Positions 23,096 to 38,300 of a stretch of 64,000 nt of DNA are shown one piece after another. The stretch comes from Diphasiastrum complanatum (taxonomy: Eukaryota > Streptophyta > Lycopodiopsida > Lycopodiales > Lycopodiaceae), in assembly GCA_029204225.1 (NCBI GenBank), contig CM055106.1, positions 994,889 to 1,058,888 of the forward strand, in the 5' to 3' direction. Each line of letters opens with the position of its first letter. The first letter of the stretch is position 1. The notes below the pieces were generated by a model. The model was not told the origin of the DNA, searched no databases, and worked only from the letters and a program-made list of their open reading frames with translations. Made by a program: the position numbers and the translations under genes.

Positions 23096-25537
23096 GGATT
23101 TTCTTAGCAGTTGTTTCAGAAGAGAAATGGCCACCAATACCTTCATGAGTGAGGGAAATTACAGAGGGTATTTCTCCTTCAGTAAGACATCGTCGGATAA
23201 TTCCATCTAACCCTTGCTTGTAGAGTTGTCCTACAATTAATGTATAAGGTTTAGTTTTGAGGACCAACACATGTTGTTCAGGTTTAGAGAAGAAAGGATC
23301 CATCTGCCCTGAAGTTAAATATTTGGTAATTTCCTTAGCCCATACATGTGTAGAGTCAACCTGGAAAAGGATTGCATCTGGTAAATCATCGTTGACGCCT
23401 TGATCAGGGGTAGGAAGGTTAGGGATTTGGGATAGATGGTCTGCTAAAAAATGTTGAACTCCCTTACGAACCACAATCCTAAACTCAAATTCTCGCAATA
23501 ATAGGATCCATCTAGTAATACAGCCTCTGGTGCACGTCTTGTTAGTGAGATACAACAATGCTTGATGATCAGTGAAGAACGCAAAGACTTTTCCTAGAAG
23601 ATAATGGCAAAACTTCTGAACCGCATATACCATTGCCAAGGCTTTGCGTTCGGTAGTGGTATAATTGGCTTCAATAGGTATCAATTGTCGACTAAGAAAA
23701 CGAATTGGGTAGTCCTTTTTGAATTCTCCCGGTTGGGTGAGCACTGCTCCAATGGCATACTTGGATGCATCGGTATGCACATGGAATTTTTTAGAATAAT
23801 CAGGAGCCCGGAGGATGGGTGCAGTGGTAAGGGCTTCTTTGAGTTGATTAAAGACGACGCGGTGTTCATCCGTCCATTTGGGAACTACAACTACTTTGTA
23901 GATTAAGCGTGCTTTGTTAGCGAAATCAAAAATAAAGCACCGATAGTAGCTGGCGTGGCCAAGGAAGGAGTAAACTTCATGTATCATATGGGGTTCTGGT
24001 AGATTTTGAATGATACGGAATTTTTCAGGGTCAGTGGCAATGCCATTTCGTGAGATAATATGTCCTAACACAATACCATGGGTTACCCAAATTTGGCATT
24101 TTTTAGGATTGAGAGAGATGCCGAAGTGTTGGCATTGGATAAAATTTTTTCGAGCATAGACATATGGCGTATTTCTTTGGAATGTGCACCTAAATCATCC
24201 AAGTAAACTTCTAAGGTATCGCCCATATGCTGAGAAAAGGCCACTTGCATGCTATTGCAGAGACCAAAGGGCATGACTTTCCAGCATAAGGTTTCTCATT
24301 ATGTGGCAAACACGGTTTTGTGTTGATCTTCTTCAGCGACTTGGATCATGTTGTATCTGCTAAAGCCATCTAAGAAGGAGTAAGTCTCATCTCTTGCTAG
24401 ATTTTCTAACATGGATTCTCCGAAAGGTAATGGAAAATGATTCCGTTCAGTGACGGTGTTAAGTTACTTAAAATCGACACAGATGCGAAGTTTTTCATTT
24501 TTCTTGGGGATGATGACAATTGGGGAGACCCACTCAATGTGCTCAATTTCGTAGATAAATCCCGCATCTAAGAGGCATTGTAATTCTTCTTTGATCTTGG
24601 CCTTGGGATTGCATCTGTATGGATGACTCGCAGTCGGTCTCGCACCCGGTTTAAGCGGGATACGATGCACAACTACTTGGGGTGAGACGCCTTTCATGTC
24701 TTTATAGGTCCAGGCAAAGATATGTTGATATTTTTGTAGGAGCTTTTCAAGCCGTCTGCATTGTTCGTGATTGAGAGGAGCTCCGACGTGGACAAGATAT
24801 TCGTTGGTTTCATTTGGCTCACTCAGGGAAAGGGTTATGGTTTGTGCAGGGCCTTCGTAGGGTGAATTACCAGCTGGCTCACGTTGAGTTTGGGGTAATT
24901 GGATTGTGACATCCTCGATCGTATAGTCCTTAAAGTATGCAGGAACATCATGGGCTGGAGATTCCAGGGGAGCCTTGCCTTTTTCTTGCCGAGATGGGGC
25001 TTGGAATTTATTGGGGATTGGTATAGGACTAGAGGCAATCTTAGGAATTTCCCGAACAATGGTGAGGTCACTCGGCGGTTGAATTTGAAGTGGTTTTTTC
25101 ATTTTCTCTTTCACAGTATGACCACGTGGTTGAGGTTTTGGTAGTGGAGATGTGTGTGGATGAGGGACAGTTGGTATGTCATGGAGGATCTCGTCATCAA
25201 TTTGAAAGATAGTCTCCTCCTCACAGAGATCCCGTGGATAGTGTGGGCATTTGGGATGGTAGAATTTTGTCTCAGGTTTTTCAATTGCAACTTTGGCAAC
25301 TGGTTCCACCTTGGAAGCATGTTGCAGATAGGTCCTAGGTGGGAGTGCTTCCATATAGTTGAGGATATGAAGATAAAAAATGTCCATATCTTTTGGGCAA
25401 TTCTGAATTCGTAAGACGTTCTCGTCATCAATAAATAAATCGTCTGATTCATTAGTAGGTAGCCATGCAACATTTAGCAATTCATCATGGTGTGGAAGAA
25501 TATCAATAAAATTGACATTGATGATAGGTGTATCCAA
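23096..25537 (-). pseudogene. Gypsy element A pol: RT, RNase H, start of integrase
   Basis: From 25537 downward: a linker domain, then RT beginning near 24640 (KAKIKEELQCLLDAGFIYEI, SPIVIIPKKNEKLRICVDF, a stop at 24464, ETYSFLDGFSRYNMIQV), MPFGLCN and the active-site VYLDD at about 24200. RNase H follows with its acidic residues in FHVHTDASKYAIGAVL, TTERKALAMVYAVQ and FFTDHQALLYL (open 24071-23049). The integrase zinc domain starts ([18 protein letters not shown]) and is cut at about 23095. A few stops and two frame changes disable it. Domain order RT before integrase proves Ty3/gypsy; the LDGGSG protease and PFGLCN box suggest a non-chromoviral (Tat/Athila-like) group, which is inference. 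Confidence 0.9.
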
Positions 25538-25647
25538 ACCAGGTAATTGGTTGTGATCGATCGGGAGTGGAGAGGTACAATTATCCTGATGCTAAGCACA
25601 GTAATCGACATTCACACAATCAATGGTAGCTAGACTGTAACTCCAGT

Positions 25648-26193
25648 TTATGATATTAGTAGATTTAACATAATGACATTTTCGTGGCTGGACTGGTATG
25701 GCTCAAATATAGAGTTGGTGGTTGAGGATCCCCCGTCATGGATGTGTGCAGGTTTGAGTTTACCCGTTGAGTCAATGGTGACAGAACTGTCACGATTGCC
25801 AAAAGTGACTCGGCCTTTGCTCCAATCATGAACGACTCGTGCATTGGTGAGCCACAGACGACCAAGTAGTAATTCATAAGAATAGGCATTATTAGGAATA
25901 TCAAGTACTACGAGACCAACAGAAGACTTGAGACATCCTAGTTTGATCAGCATGTGCGAAAGGAAACCAGTAGGTCGGACCACACTTTGATCAGCCATCC
26001 GAGGCTGACAAGTACGTTTGGCTAGCTTATCGCTTAGATTCCATTCCATCATGAGGGATGTGGAAATGATATTAACCCCGGAACCTCCATCGAGTACTGC
26101 TAAAACTTCATGAGATTGATGATGGGTAGCTGGGATTTTGATGTTGCCTCGTTTGCTGAGTGGATTGGTTAGATGTAAGGGCATTTCAGGCAA
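25648..26193 (-). pseudogene. Gypsy element A protease
   Basis: Aspartic protease domain that would process Gag-Pol. The catalytic Asp lies in VLAVLDGGSGVNIIS near residue 34 of the frame starting at 26193; a typical ELLLGRLWL block follows near residue 110. The frame is open for 181 codons but is out of frame with gag upstream and pol downstream. Confidence 0.8.
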
Positions 26194-27226
26194 CTCGTCA
26201 ATAGTGGTGGCGGTATTGGATTGGATCTGTTGTTTCCACTGGCCAACATGCTTCCAAAGTACATGGAAGGAAAGAGTGACATTGGCTTGTAGTAGATCTC
26301 CCCAAACTTCAGTACCTTCAAGGTTTTGCTTTCAAAGGGCTTGGGAGGTACTTTATGAGAAGAGGAAGATTGTTGGTCGGCATTGCAGATTTGATGGCGA
26401 TACTCATGATGCAGTCGAATTTCTTCAGACGGGTGAGGGTAAACTATAGGGGTTGAATCATCACTTGGAGGAACAGCCTGTGGTTGAGTTTTGCTGGATG
26501 CAAGTGTAGGGGCTTGGCATTGGGTTTGTGCCCGAGTCAAGACCCAAGCAGGATGTGTTTCGATTGGTAAGGTTTCTATTTTCACTGAACAGACAGGAGC
26601 AGCTGGCTTAGATCGGGATGGACAATCCTTCACGTGATGTTCAATACCATAGTTTTCACAAGCTGGATGAAAGTGGAGTTTATCTGGGCAACGCGAATAC
26701 TAGGATGTTTACCTGCACAGATAAAGCATTCTCGTATTGTGGGCAGTTAATGTGTGGCAAAGACAGCTTGGTTTGGATTGTAAGCTTGGGCATTGGGATC
26801 CACTGGTTGAGCATTATAATCATAGGTATAATAAACAACCGTTTCAATAGAGTACTGTGGTTGAGTATTGTCTTCCACATAGTAGGTGGCCGGATCGATG
26901 GCATTTGGATCAAGATAATGGACAACGTTTTGTGGAGTAGGTTCGTTAACAACAAACTGTTGTCGTGGGGATTGGTATTGATTTGGTGCAGGTGGTCGCG
27001 GTTGGTAAACCCCTGGTCGTGGCACAAGTTGTTGTGGCAGGTAAGGGTGGTAAGCTCGATAGATGGTGGTTCTGGTGGCTGCTGGGAAATGATTTTGCAA
27101 TTGAGGGCATTCATTAGCAGTGTGATGTTGTGAGCAGATTGGACACCAAACATTTTCCCTTGCTGGAAAGGATTTCTCAACAATCTGTTTCATGGCGGTT
27201 TGAAAATCGGCAGTGAGTTTATCCAT
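26194..27226 (-). pseudogene. Gypsy element A gag C-terminal half
   Basis: Carries a Cys/His cluster CPICSQHHTANEC (about 27145-27107), close to the CPDC-H-C cluster in the gag at 680, then a Pro/Gln/Tyr-rich linker. A second Cys-rich block and a Pro/Ser/Thr-rich stretch (SSKTQPQAVPPSDDSTP, 26633-26169) lead into the protease. The CX2CX3HX4C spacing differs from the usual CCHC knuckle by one residue. Split by frame changes near 26750. Confidence 0.75.
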
Positions 27227-27323
27227 ATGAGATTGTTGAGCTTTTTGCTAGGTTTCCATGTGTAGAAGTTCAGAAGACTGAGCAATATTATCAGACTTCT
27301 GGTGATTAGGACGGTCTGAATTC

Positions 27324-27894
27324 TTACTTTTCATGATGGTCAAAGTCATTGTTTGAACCTTCGTCTTCTTCCCGGATAGCATCGGTCATCACATCTTTAA
27401 GTTGATCATAAAGGTCAATTGGTTTGAGTTCACAGCGGATGTTTTTTGGCAATCCAACTAAGAATAGTTTTATGGCCATTCGTTCGGTGATATTTTCATC
27501 AATGCATTCTACTTTGAGACGTTTAAAGTGCTCAATGTAGTTTTGGACAGACTCTTCGCGATGCATCTTGATATGTGTAATTTGAATGAACGGGCTCTGA
27601 GTCAGTTTGGATGGTTTAAAACGCTTGATAAGAGCGTCCTTGAGGGTGGTCCAAGAAGCAAAATCAGGAGCTTCGAGATTCAAGTACCACTCCTTGGCGG
27701 TGCCATAGAGTACCATGGGAAATAGGCGAAGCTTTTTAGTTTTAGAGGTATCTCCATAAAAACGGCATGCATTATCAAAGTCTTGGAGAAATCGGACTGG
27801 GTCAGATTTGCCATCGTACTTTGTGCATCGATACGTGGAATTCTTCGTTCTAGTCAAGGAGCCGGATTAGAAGATTCAGCACAGTCATGAGACA
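27324..27894 (-). pseudogene. Gypsy element A gag capsid domain
   Basis: Likely start at 27894 (MSHDCAESSNPAP), then a frameshift. From 27857 the frame is open for 177 codons: KYDGKSDPVRFLQDFDNACRF, GTAKEWYLNLEAPDFASWTTL, ALIKRFKPSKLTQSPF, YIEHFKRLKVECID and LFLVGLPKNIRCELKP. This is the retrotransposon-gag core that builds the capsid-like particle. It ends in an acidic tail. Related to, but distinct from, the gags at 680 and 22199. Confidence 0.88.
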
Positions 27895-28655
27895 TGATGC
27901 AGAATATAGATGAGCAGGACAATACTATACTTGGTAAAAGGTCAGTTTGCTTGCATAATGGATATTGTAGGACAAAAACTGGCCTTTCTAATCGTAATAG
28001 AATTCGCGGACAGGCTGAGAAATTCTAGAAAGGCAGATAAATCTAACTGTAATACTCACGAATTCTGAAAAGGAGTTTTGAATGTCAGAATAGTGATTTT
28101 CTTAGATTTTATGGAAAAAAATTGGAGTTTCAGAATTCGCGGATAGGACAGGGAAATCGTGCTCTTTAAGAAGGAATTCTTAGGCCAGATGGCGAATTCT
28201 AACTGAGAGGTTTGACTGGCAGATAGGGAATATGGAAAAAAATGTGATGTTCTGACAGTAAACGGGCAAAATCTCTGAGATAAAATTTGGGGAGCTGCTG
28301 GAGGACTGACTCAGGCTATTTTCTCAAAATCTGGTCGTTGTCAAAATTCGTGGAGGTGATAAAATGAAAGATCGGGGTCTGTTAAGGCTGCAGACAGGCT
28401 GGCGAATTCTGATTTACCTTTTTTGTTGTGAAAAATGTCACTTGGGTCACTTCTTTTAAAAAAAATGCCCAAGTTGACTCTTTTGTTGCTTCCCCCCGGT
28501 TGAAGAAGTTGCTCCGCAGCTCGTGGAGGACCTGGAGAGACGACGCGTGCTGTTTGTTGGTAGATATAGACAAGCACACAAGCAAACATACAACACGGAA
28601 GTAAAAAAAAACAAAAAGAAAAAGGAGAAGAAGCTAGGTAGAAAATACTTAAAAA
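27895..28655 (-). other. 5' leader of gypsy element A
   Basis: Untranslated region between primer site and gag, with repeated GAATTC(T/G)(A/G) motifs. No gene seen. Confidence 0.6.
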
Positions 28656-28670
28656 GCGGCAACGGCGCCA
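28656..28670 (-). other. Primer binding site of gypsy element A
   Basis: Minus strand reads TGGCGCCGTTGCCGC one base after the LTR end. TGGCGCCGTTGCCG is the known primer site form of many plant Tat/Athila-type gypsy elements. Confidence 0.85.
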
Positions 28671-28671
28671 A

Positions 28672-29493
28672 TGTTGGAAGTATTTATAGTTCGTGCGGTG
28701 GCTAGATCTACTTACGGGTGTAGTATAGGGATGTAGAGATTCGTCCACTTTTTAATTTTCTACAACAAGCTCCAACGGAAATACGAAAATAAAACAATGA
28801 TGAAGCACTAAGGCTTACCCAACTAGTGTCCGAAACAAAAATGAAATTAATTGAGATGACAAAATACAAAACCTTACTAAGGCTTACCCAACTAGCAAGG
28901 TGATTAGACTAAATCCTAGATTAACACCCAAAGGGTAATAAAATGAGATTGCAGCAAATACTAAGCAAATAAGCAATAATGAACATGCCACAATAAAATC
29001 GATGAAAATGAGACAAGAGGAGGCCCGAGCACCTTCCCTCAAGCTATGCACCTTTCCAAAGGGAACACAAATGAAATAGAATGATAATTCTCGAAAATGG
29101 AGAGCAAGATAGCTTAATCTCAAAAGTGTTGTTTAGAATGCAAATACCTCTCCTTTTATGGCAAGGAGGGTCTTCCATAAGTATCTACTAACTTATGGGA
29201 CTAATCTGTTTCTAGCCTTTCTAGAACTTCTAACTTAGGATTTAGAACTTCAAATTTCTTAACTGAGGAAAACTTAAGATAAAATATTTCTAATCTTAAG
29301 TTTCCTAAGTCTAAGTTCTAAATCTAAGTTTAAGCTTTTTTATTATTATTTAAGCTTCTACTCATGGACTTACAAAACACATGCCATGGCTGAAGTTTAA
29401 TGACAGATACTCATACGTGGTCTTACAAAACACATGCCACGGAGTTTTATTTCTTTCTTTTTTATTTTCTCTGTGTTAGCACAGTTGCTAACA
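28672..29493 (-). mobile_element. 5' LTR of gypsy element A
   Basis: 822 bp on the minus strand, from TGTTAGCAACTGTGC at 29493 to TTCCAACA at 28672. Aligning by eye to 38557-39378 gives the same length, no gap and about 32 mismatches (about 4% divergence). A CATAAAAGGAG TATA-like box lies about 340 bp in. Each copy also contains an incidental 79-codon frame (MRLSYLAL...). Confidence 0.95.
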
Positions 29494-29498
29494 GTTAG
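29494..29498 (-). repeat. Target site duplication of element A (left copy)
   Basis: Minus strand CTAAC directly before the LTR start; the identical CTAAC follows the other LTR at 39379-39383 on the plus strand. Confidence 0.9.
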
Positions 29499-29835
29499 AT
29501 CCATCCACACCTTTATCAATCATGCTTGAAGACACTTTTGGAATGTTCCCCTCATCAAAGATGACATCTTTACAAACAATCACTTTGTTAGTAGATGGAA
29601 TGTAAACCTTGTAAGCTTTACTCACCTCACTATATCCAAGAAAAATACCTCTTCTTGAAGATGGATCCTCTTTGGTCCTATCATCAAGAGTAGTGTTGAC
29701 ATAGCATGTGCATCCAAAGGTTCTTAGAAAGTTGACACTCGGCCTCCTCTTTAATAGCATTTCAAAAGGTGTCCTTCCATCCAAAATAGCACTCAACCAC
29801 CTATTGCACAAGAAATTGGCACACAACAAAAACAA
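29494..29835 (-). pseudogene. Copia pol fragment, left half of interrupted gene
   Basis: Integrase C-terminus and linker: CANFLCNRWLSAILDGRTPFE, TFGCTCYVNTTLDDRTKEDP, GIFLGYSEVSKAYKVYIPS, VIVCKDVIFDEGNIPKV, SSMIDKGVDGSN. The frame is open and intact up to the LTR of element A. Its natural continuation (ILDVDEKDPTLDG) is found on the other strand at 39384 after the second LTR. The 5' side is cut at about 29830, where copia similarity stops. Confidence 0.9.
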
Positions 29836-30230
29836 TGTCTCAATTAATTTTGGACTTTCTTAAAAGTTTTTGACTATTTTTGGGATGTGGCAGCTCCACC
29901 CGCCGCGGCGAGTGGAGCTTCCTGAAAAAAAAAAAATTCTCAAAATATTTTATTTTTTTATTTTTTTTCAATATGGGAAGCTCCTCCCATCATGACGGGT
30001 GGACACCTCCCACACACCTTTAACATATATATCATAATATATACAACAATTTGTGTATATGCATGAGGTGAGAGGATGTATGGGGGTGTGCACCCATATA
30101 TCCTCTTTTGACACACTTTGTAATTGTAAGTTTCTTTTTGTATGGGGCGGGTGCATCCTCCCATATATATATGTACATTTCATGTACATTGAGGGGTCGG
30201 CCTATAAAAGGTTTCCCCCCTCCCCCATAA
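29836..30230. other. No gene seen
   Basis: AT-rich with a small hairpin (GCTCCAC ... GTGGAGC at about 29893-29918). One inversion breakpoint may lie at or near 29830. Confidence 0.4.
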
Positions 30231-30233
30231 AAG

Positions 30234-32690
<2,457 letters not shown>

Positions 32691-32699
32691 CCTCGATCT

Positions 32700-33420
32700 A
32701 TAAAGGTGGAACTACAAACTCGGCCAAGAGAATCTCATGTGGAACAGAAGGCTTCACTCGAATCAACCGAGCTAGCATGGTAGTTTGTAATCGTGAAAGA
32801 CTGGCTCGATGTGAGGTGGGACCACATCTAGAACCTATCCACCCAAAGTAAGCTCATGTCGCTGCATAAATGCTCGCAAAGTATTGAAGACCATAACCTT
32901 GGTCTTCTCAAAGTTCACCCCTAGGCCCCATCTGGTGCAAAACTCATGCAAGCAATCCAACTGTCGCTGAAGACCCTCTTTGGTCAGTGAGACCAATACC
33001 AAATCATCGGCATAAAGGAGGATAGCAATCAAGATGTCCCCAAGCCTGCAACTAGCACTACCACACTATGTAATGACTCTCTCCAACTCATCAATATACA
33101 AGCCAAAGAGGACTGGTGAGAGGGAGCAACTTTGCTTCACCCCAATATGCTCTAAATGTGATTGGATATGTCACTGCTATGCCGAAAACATCCCAAGACA
33201 TGCTCATAAAGCGCCATCACAGCAAGAACGATGTCAATGGAGAAGCCAAGGTCTCGAAGTCTCTGGATGAGCAATGAGTGAGGAACATAATCAAAGGCTT
33301 TTCTGAAATCCACAAAAGAACAATAAACCCTCTCTCTCCTGTGCTTAGTCTCAATCAAGGTTTGCAATGTAAAGATGTGATCTACAGTAGAACCATGTCA
33401 GATGTGAAGAAGGAGAACTT
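32700..33420 (-). pseudogene. LINE (non-LTR) reverse transcriptase fragment
   Basis: Minus strand from about 33400: GSTVDHIFTLQTLIE, VYCSFVDFRKAFDYVPHSLL, LRDLGF, then after a frameshift GVKQSCSLSPVLFGLYIDEL, ILLYADDLVLVSLTKEGLQ and GVNFEKTKVMVF. The FVDFRKAFD and YADD boxes are the RT domain of LINE elements, which copy RNA directly at a nicked target. Stops and at least one frameshift disable it; the endonuclease part is absent. Confidence 0.9.
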
Positions 33421-33468
33421 AGGTGGTCATGGAGATATAGAGATAGGTGAGTCAGTAGGGACGGTATA

Positions 33469-33949
33469 TGTTACGGCTCTAATGGGGGTTTCTACCATTG
33501 GGGGGCTGCCTTAGACGTAGGGGCCAGGCCTAATTTGGACAATAGCTAAGTAGGACCTTAGGCTATGTCTGCATGCAGGATAGGCATGTGTGTTGCATCC
33601 TAGTATGGGATAGGATGTACATACATTGTGTCTATGCATGGGTCTTTGTTATTGTGAGTTAGGAGTGCCTACATGCAGTGGACATGCATGGGAGTTAGGC
33701 ATGAGTTGGTAGCATGCTTACATGTGGATTCATTGCATGGACAGACAGGGGAGGAGCTTCTCTCTTTATATACCCTTCCTATGTCCATTTGGCCGTTATG
33801 CTGTCGGATTGGTAAGCACTTCCTATCATAGAGATTTGCCATACTACCCTAGTGCTTGGGGGCTAGATCGGACGATCGGTTTCGTCCACTGTACTCCCTT
33901 ATTGTGTTCTCGACGCTCATTGTTGATTGGAGGTCTTGGGGGACGTATT
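33469..33949 (+). mobile_element. LTR of an unrelated retrotransposon
   Basis: Starts TGTTACGGCTC and ends CGTATTA (probably a mutated CGTAACA inverted end) just before a tRNA-Met primer site at 33952. A TATATA box at 33767-33772 sits in a plausible promoter position. It is a 5' LTR by virtue of the primer site that follows. Confidence 0.75.
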
Positions 33950-33951
33950 AT

Positions 33952-33962
33952 TGGTATCAGAG
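33952..33962 (+). other. Primer binding site (tRNA-Met type)
   Basis: TGGTATCAGAG, complementary to the initiator tRNA-Met 3' end, two bases after the LTR. Confidence 0.8.
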
Positions 33963-35394
33963 TAGCCAATCGGAGTTCATGAGCAGCTCGGTGTGGAGCA
34001 GCTTGTGGTGAAATTGTGTCAATGGAAATCCGTGAAAATTCGGTAAAATTCTGCCTTATTTTGGTTGAACCGATTTGGTTAGATTTTTAGGATTGTTTGC
34101 ATGATTTCGGTACTGGTTTGGGGACATGAAGTGATGGTTTCTATTTTTTGTATTCCAATTTCTTGGTTTTGAAGCAGATTTTGAATTGCATGTAATTCCA
34201 GAATTTTATCCCGGAGTGGGATGTAAAGAGAATTACTATTTAATTTTCAAAATATGCATGCTGTTGAAAAGGGTAGTTAATTTTGGATTCATGCATGGCA
34301 TATTGTGAATTTTGAAAGTTTCTATTTAAATCAAGAAACCTAGATATGTGTAGCAAAGAATGGTGGGAACTATTGGTAATTTCATGTCACAATTCTGCCT
34401 TGTGAATCTTGTCTTTCTATAATAAGTATAGTTCTGAGCAAATTTTGCTAGTATGTTGCATGCATGTGTAAGTCTAGGATTTTTGAAACCTGCATGCATA
34501 GTAATCTATGTTCTGATAGATTATAGACAAAACTTTACAAGTTAATGGAAGAAAAAAGCCTTGCTGGACTGTATTATGCTTGTCAGTAGAATGGCTGCTG
34601 AGAACCGGCGGTAGGGTTAGAAAACTAGCCATTGAATCCTGCAAAAATGGTGCTGATTTGTTGGGTGTTGAAGTGGAAGGAATCACAACGTCATTTCCCT
34701 GAATCTGAGAGTAGATTCTAGGTGTTCTTAACCTGCATAGTTTTGAAGTGAATTGTGAACCTTTCAAAGAATGGATGAATACAAGTATTCCTTGTTGGTT
34801 GGTCGCTGGCCACCTTATTGGAGACCTGCGGCGGGATGCAGAGCATCCGGATGATACCACAGGGCGATCTCTTTCCGGTAGCCTCCCGGAGCCTCTCTCT
34901 CTCTCTCACACACAGTAGCCACGAGAGGCGCTGCTCGGATGGTTGGCCTCGGGCGACTGGAAAGAGGAGAGGGCTTAACCCTCAAGTGAGGAAGAGGGAA
35001 GGGGGGGGGGGGGGGGGGGGTGGCATTATTTTTGGAAGTTTACTAAGAAAAATTTATGCATGGATCGAAGAAACCCTGAGTTGAACCAGTACAAAAAAAT
35101 TTGTTTTTTTCCGGTTATTCTTGAAAGTATTGCATGGTTAACTACCTAACTTTTGGGCTGGTTTGGACAATTAATTTTTTTTTATGGTGTTCCGGACAGT
35201 TTCCACATTTTTAATGAAATTTTGTGTTGTGTGGACACTGAGGACGATTTCTGGGTGAAGTTGCGAATTCTTGGCAAAAAAAGTCTATCTATAGTCCTCC
35301 ACCTTCTCTCTACGAGTTCATTTTAGATTGCTGTCTCAAGTTCATGCCAATTTTTTTTCAAAATTGTCAGAGCAATCTAAAATCACTGCTATCA
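33963..35394. other. Leader-like region, no gene; 20-bp poly-G run
   Basis: No coding motif. Notable are a run of 20 G at 35001-35020, a short CT run near 34897, and a 13-bp perfect inverted repeat (ATTTTAGATTGCT at 35320-35332, complement at 35371-35383). Confidence 0.5.
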
Positions 35395-38300
35395 TGGCTT
35401 CCCGCGATTCCTCGCTTAGCTTGCATCGCCGTAAACTCCCTCGTCCTTATTCAGGGGATATAGTCATGATCTATCTTAAGAAATACGTCGAGCAGCTCAC
35501 ACTGGACAAGGATATCCTCACCAACCTTGGCTTTGATCTGACACTTTTCTGGGACTAGCAGAGCGAGAGCCTCATCCGAGTAGCCTACTCCACCTATTCG
35601 AATGAGTTCCAAACTTTCCGGATTACATCCAAGAGTGGCAGCTATTCTATTATCAACGTCTCTCCTGGGGATCTCTAGAGCATCGGCTTTCCTAATCTCG
35701 GAGAGACAATCCATGGAAAGGGCACCAGCTATGATGCCAAGTACTTCACAAAATTTTTGACAGACGACGGCAAAACCATTGTCCAAACCAACGACGGGAT
35801 CGCTATCATGCCTCATCACGGATCCCCAACTACGGGCCACCTCAGAGATCCTCGTCACCATGGTTGCAGTGCATACCACCAAGATGGATCGCATCCCAAT
35901 GAGCGACCTCTTTTCTCTGACCCTCACCATGGACGATCCCACTCAAAATTACAAGTGGGCTGAGAAGGTAGCAGAGAAGCTGTGCGGAGCTCTGAAAGCC
36001 CACAAATCAACTACCAAATGTGGGTATATCCTCCACATGTTGGTCACCAAATAACTGGGATCTAGGGCGGCTACTGCCATCAAAGAGTTGGATGATGTTT
36101 ATCCAAGCACAAAAAAGTGAGCCACCCTCCAACCGACAGCAGATTCGGTCTCACCAACCCCACCTACTAAGAAGCAAAAAGAGAAGACAATCAACACAAA
36201 AGCCGATGTCCCACATGACATTCTATCCAATGACATCAGGGTGGAATATGCTGAATTGGGAGGGAGCCTTAAACCATCTCAGGTCCCAAAGGAGGTCCTA
36301 GAGCAGTAGGCAGCCTTACTTCACCAGGCCCAACAACGCCGACAAGCAGTAGCAGCAGCAGCAGGTAGCTCTGGAATGACAGGCACTTCCGGCTCTGATC
36401 CTATGGGCGTGATTCTGTCCACATAGGCAATCTCCTCTCCATCACTTGCTCTCACACTCCCACCACCACCCCCACCATTTACTGCCACCTCCACACCCTC
36501 ACTTACTCTCAACACGGGCTTCACTTCTACACTTTCACAAAAGCCCTCACCTATACAAATCTCCACCCTACTTGACTCCACAATCAACGTAGATGATTTT
36601 GGATTACAATTACTAACTGCACTTCCATCAACCATTATCACCCACTAACCCAATCCAACGATCTCCACCACGCAGTATCTCCCCACCCCTCAATCCACAA
36701 TCACCCACACCTGCCTTTCATACACCTCCGTCTAGCCCTGTTCATGATTTTCTACCATCTAACCCAATGTCGTATCCTAACTACACACACACCCTCCCTA
36801 ACATTGGTCCTTGGGAGTAGCTACCCCTTGCAGCCAAAAAGCGGTATGGTTGGTGAATGAGCTTCAATACTATCTATTCGACACCCTAGGGGGACAATAT
36901 ACTATGCGGCAATTCGACGATGGTGCAATGGCGGGCCTTCAGAAAGAAAAAACAAGGCTAGAGGAGGAAAACAAACAAAAACAGTTGCAAATCCAGAACC
37001 TAACAAATTACAATCAACAACAACAACAGATGCTATTCCAGTTCCAACTAGCTCCAACTGAAGGTATCCAACATGCAGCAAACCATCGATACCCTCAAAG
37101 CCGAAAAGGATGAGACTATAGCATATTCACAAGCAGCACGTTCTGCTATGAAAGAACAGTTGGAAATGGTGGACTTCAACGACTTCGCACCACCAGCTAT
37201 TCCTAAAAGAACTGCCATTCCAGTGGTGGCCTATCAAACACTAGCCCAAATGCTGAAAGCCACGACGGTGCAACACTCAAAATTGCAACAATCATACATT
37301 GCTTCCGTCGAGGCCGTAAACCAGCACATAGCCACCCTTGGAAGAACGCTTAAAGGCTATTGCCCAGTCGACCCTGTCAGTTCATGCAGAGCACGTCCAA
37401 TTCCATGATTCGGGGCACCACTTTGATGGACCAGATGGTGGAGATGGAGCAGGATTCCAACAGCCTCCTCCTACAACTCAAGGCTCCGCATTTCAAGGCC
37501 AACCCCTGGGGCAAGGAGCTCAAAAACCAACCAATTTGTCAACTCTGGAGGTACCAGCTCCCAACATTATGTTTTCCCTTCCACCACTTCTAACCCTCTC
37601 GACACCACTAACTCCACCTTCATTCCACGACAATTTTCTCCTGAGTCATAAAGAATTGCAGAAGCTAACCCCTCGCCTCCTCTCTCTCTTGAATCCGATC
37701 CACAAATCGAATATGAGACTGCCTCTGAAGCACCAACCATCCGGCATAGAATCACGCCCACAGAACCAAGCAAGGAGTTGCACGTCTCTCAGGAGTTTGC
37801 AAAGAAGTATCCAACAACGAAACGACGAGGTGACTACATACTGCCAGATTTGGACCAGTGTCAGACACATAAAGCAGCAGTCAAACTCCTGGATCCACAA
37901 CCTCTCTGGCATCATCAGCTCTGCCTGCAAAGTAAGACCTCAATGGCATGGTAACTCAAAGCTCCATCCTACATGCGCACCAATCCTTATTACTATCCAG
38001 TAGCGAGGCGAGAACCGTTTCCTGCCACCAAGGTCAAGAACAGAATCTTTTGGCCTAAACTCAAAGGCATGGATACCGACAACTTAGCCGAAGACATGGT
38101 CACCAACTATCGAGTATTCTAACAGAAGCACCATGGCAATCCTGATCGCGATGTCAGATATTTGCGGATAATTGCGACCTGGTGGCATTTCTAACAGAAA
38201 TCAGAGGTTTTTGGGATCGAGGGTTACCCCCAATCGCCCTTGATATCAATAAACCCTTGCACACACAAGACGGCCATATCAACATTGCAAGGCTCTATTA

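Noticed and set aside
24899-25414. Plus-strand frames opposite element A pol
   Set aside because: Antisense of the recognisable RT-linker coding strand.
28884-29123. Membrane-like 79-codon frame (also at 38927-39166)
   Set aside because: It lies wholly inside both LTRs of element A; being in a promoter/terminal repeat with no coding context, it is most likely incidental.
35451-35942. Minus-strand 163-codon frame and the 36321-36641 and 37646-37930 minus frames
   Set aside because: They are antisense shadows of the plus-strand ORF3 region, which has the conserved blocks and coiled-coil composition.
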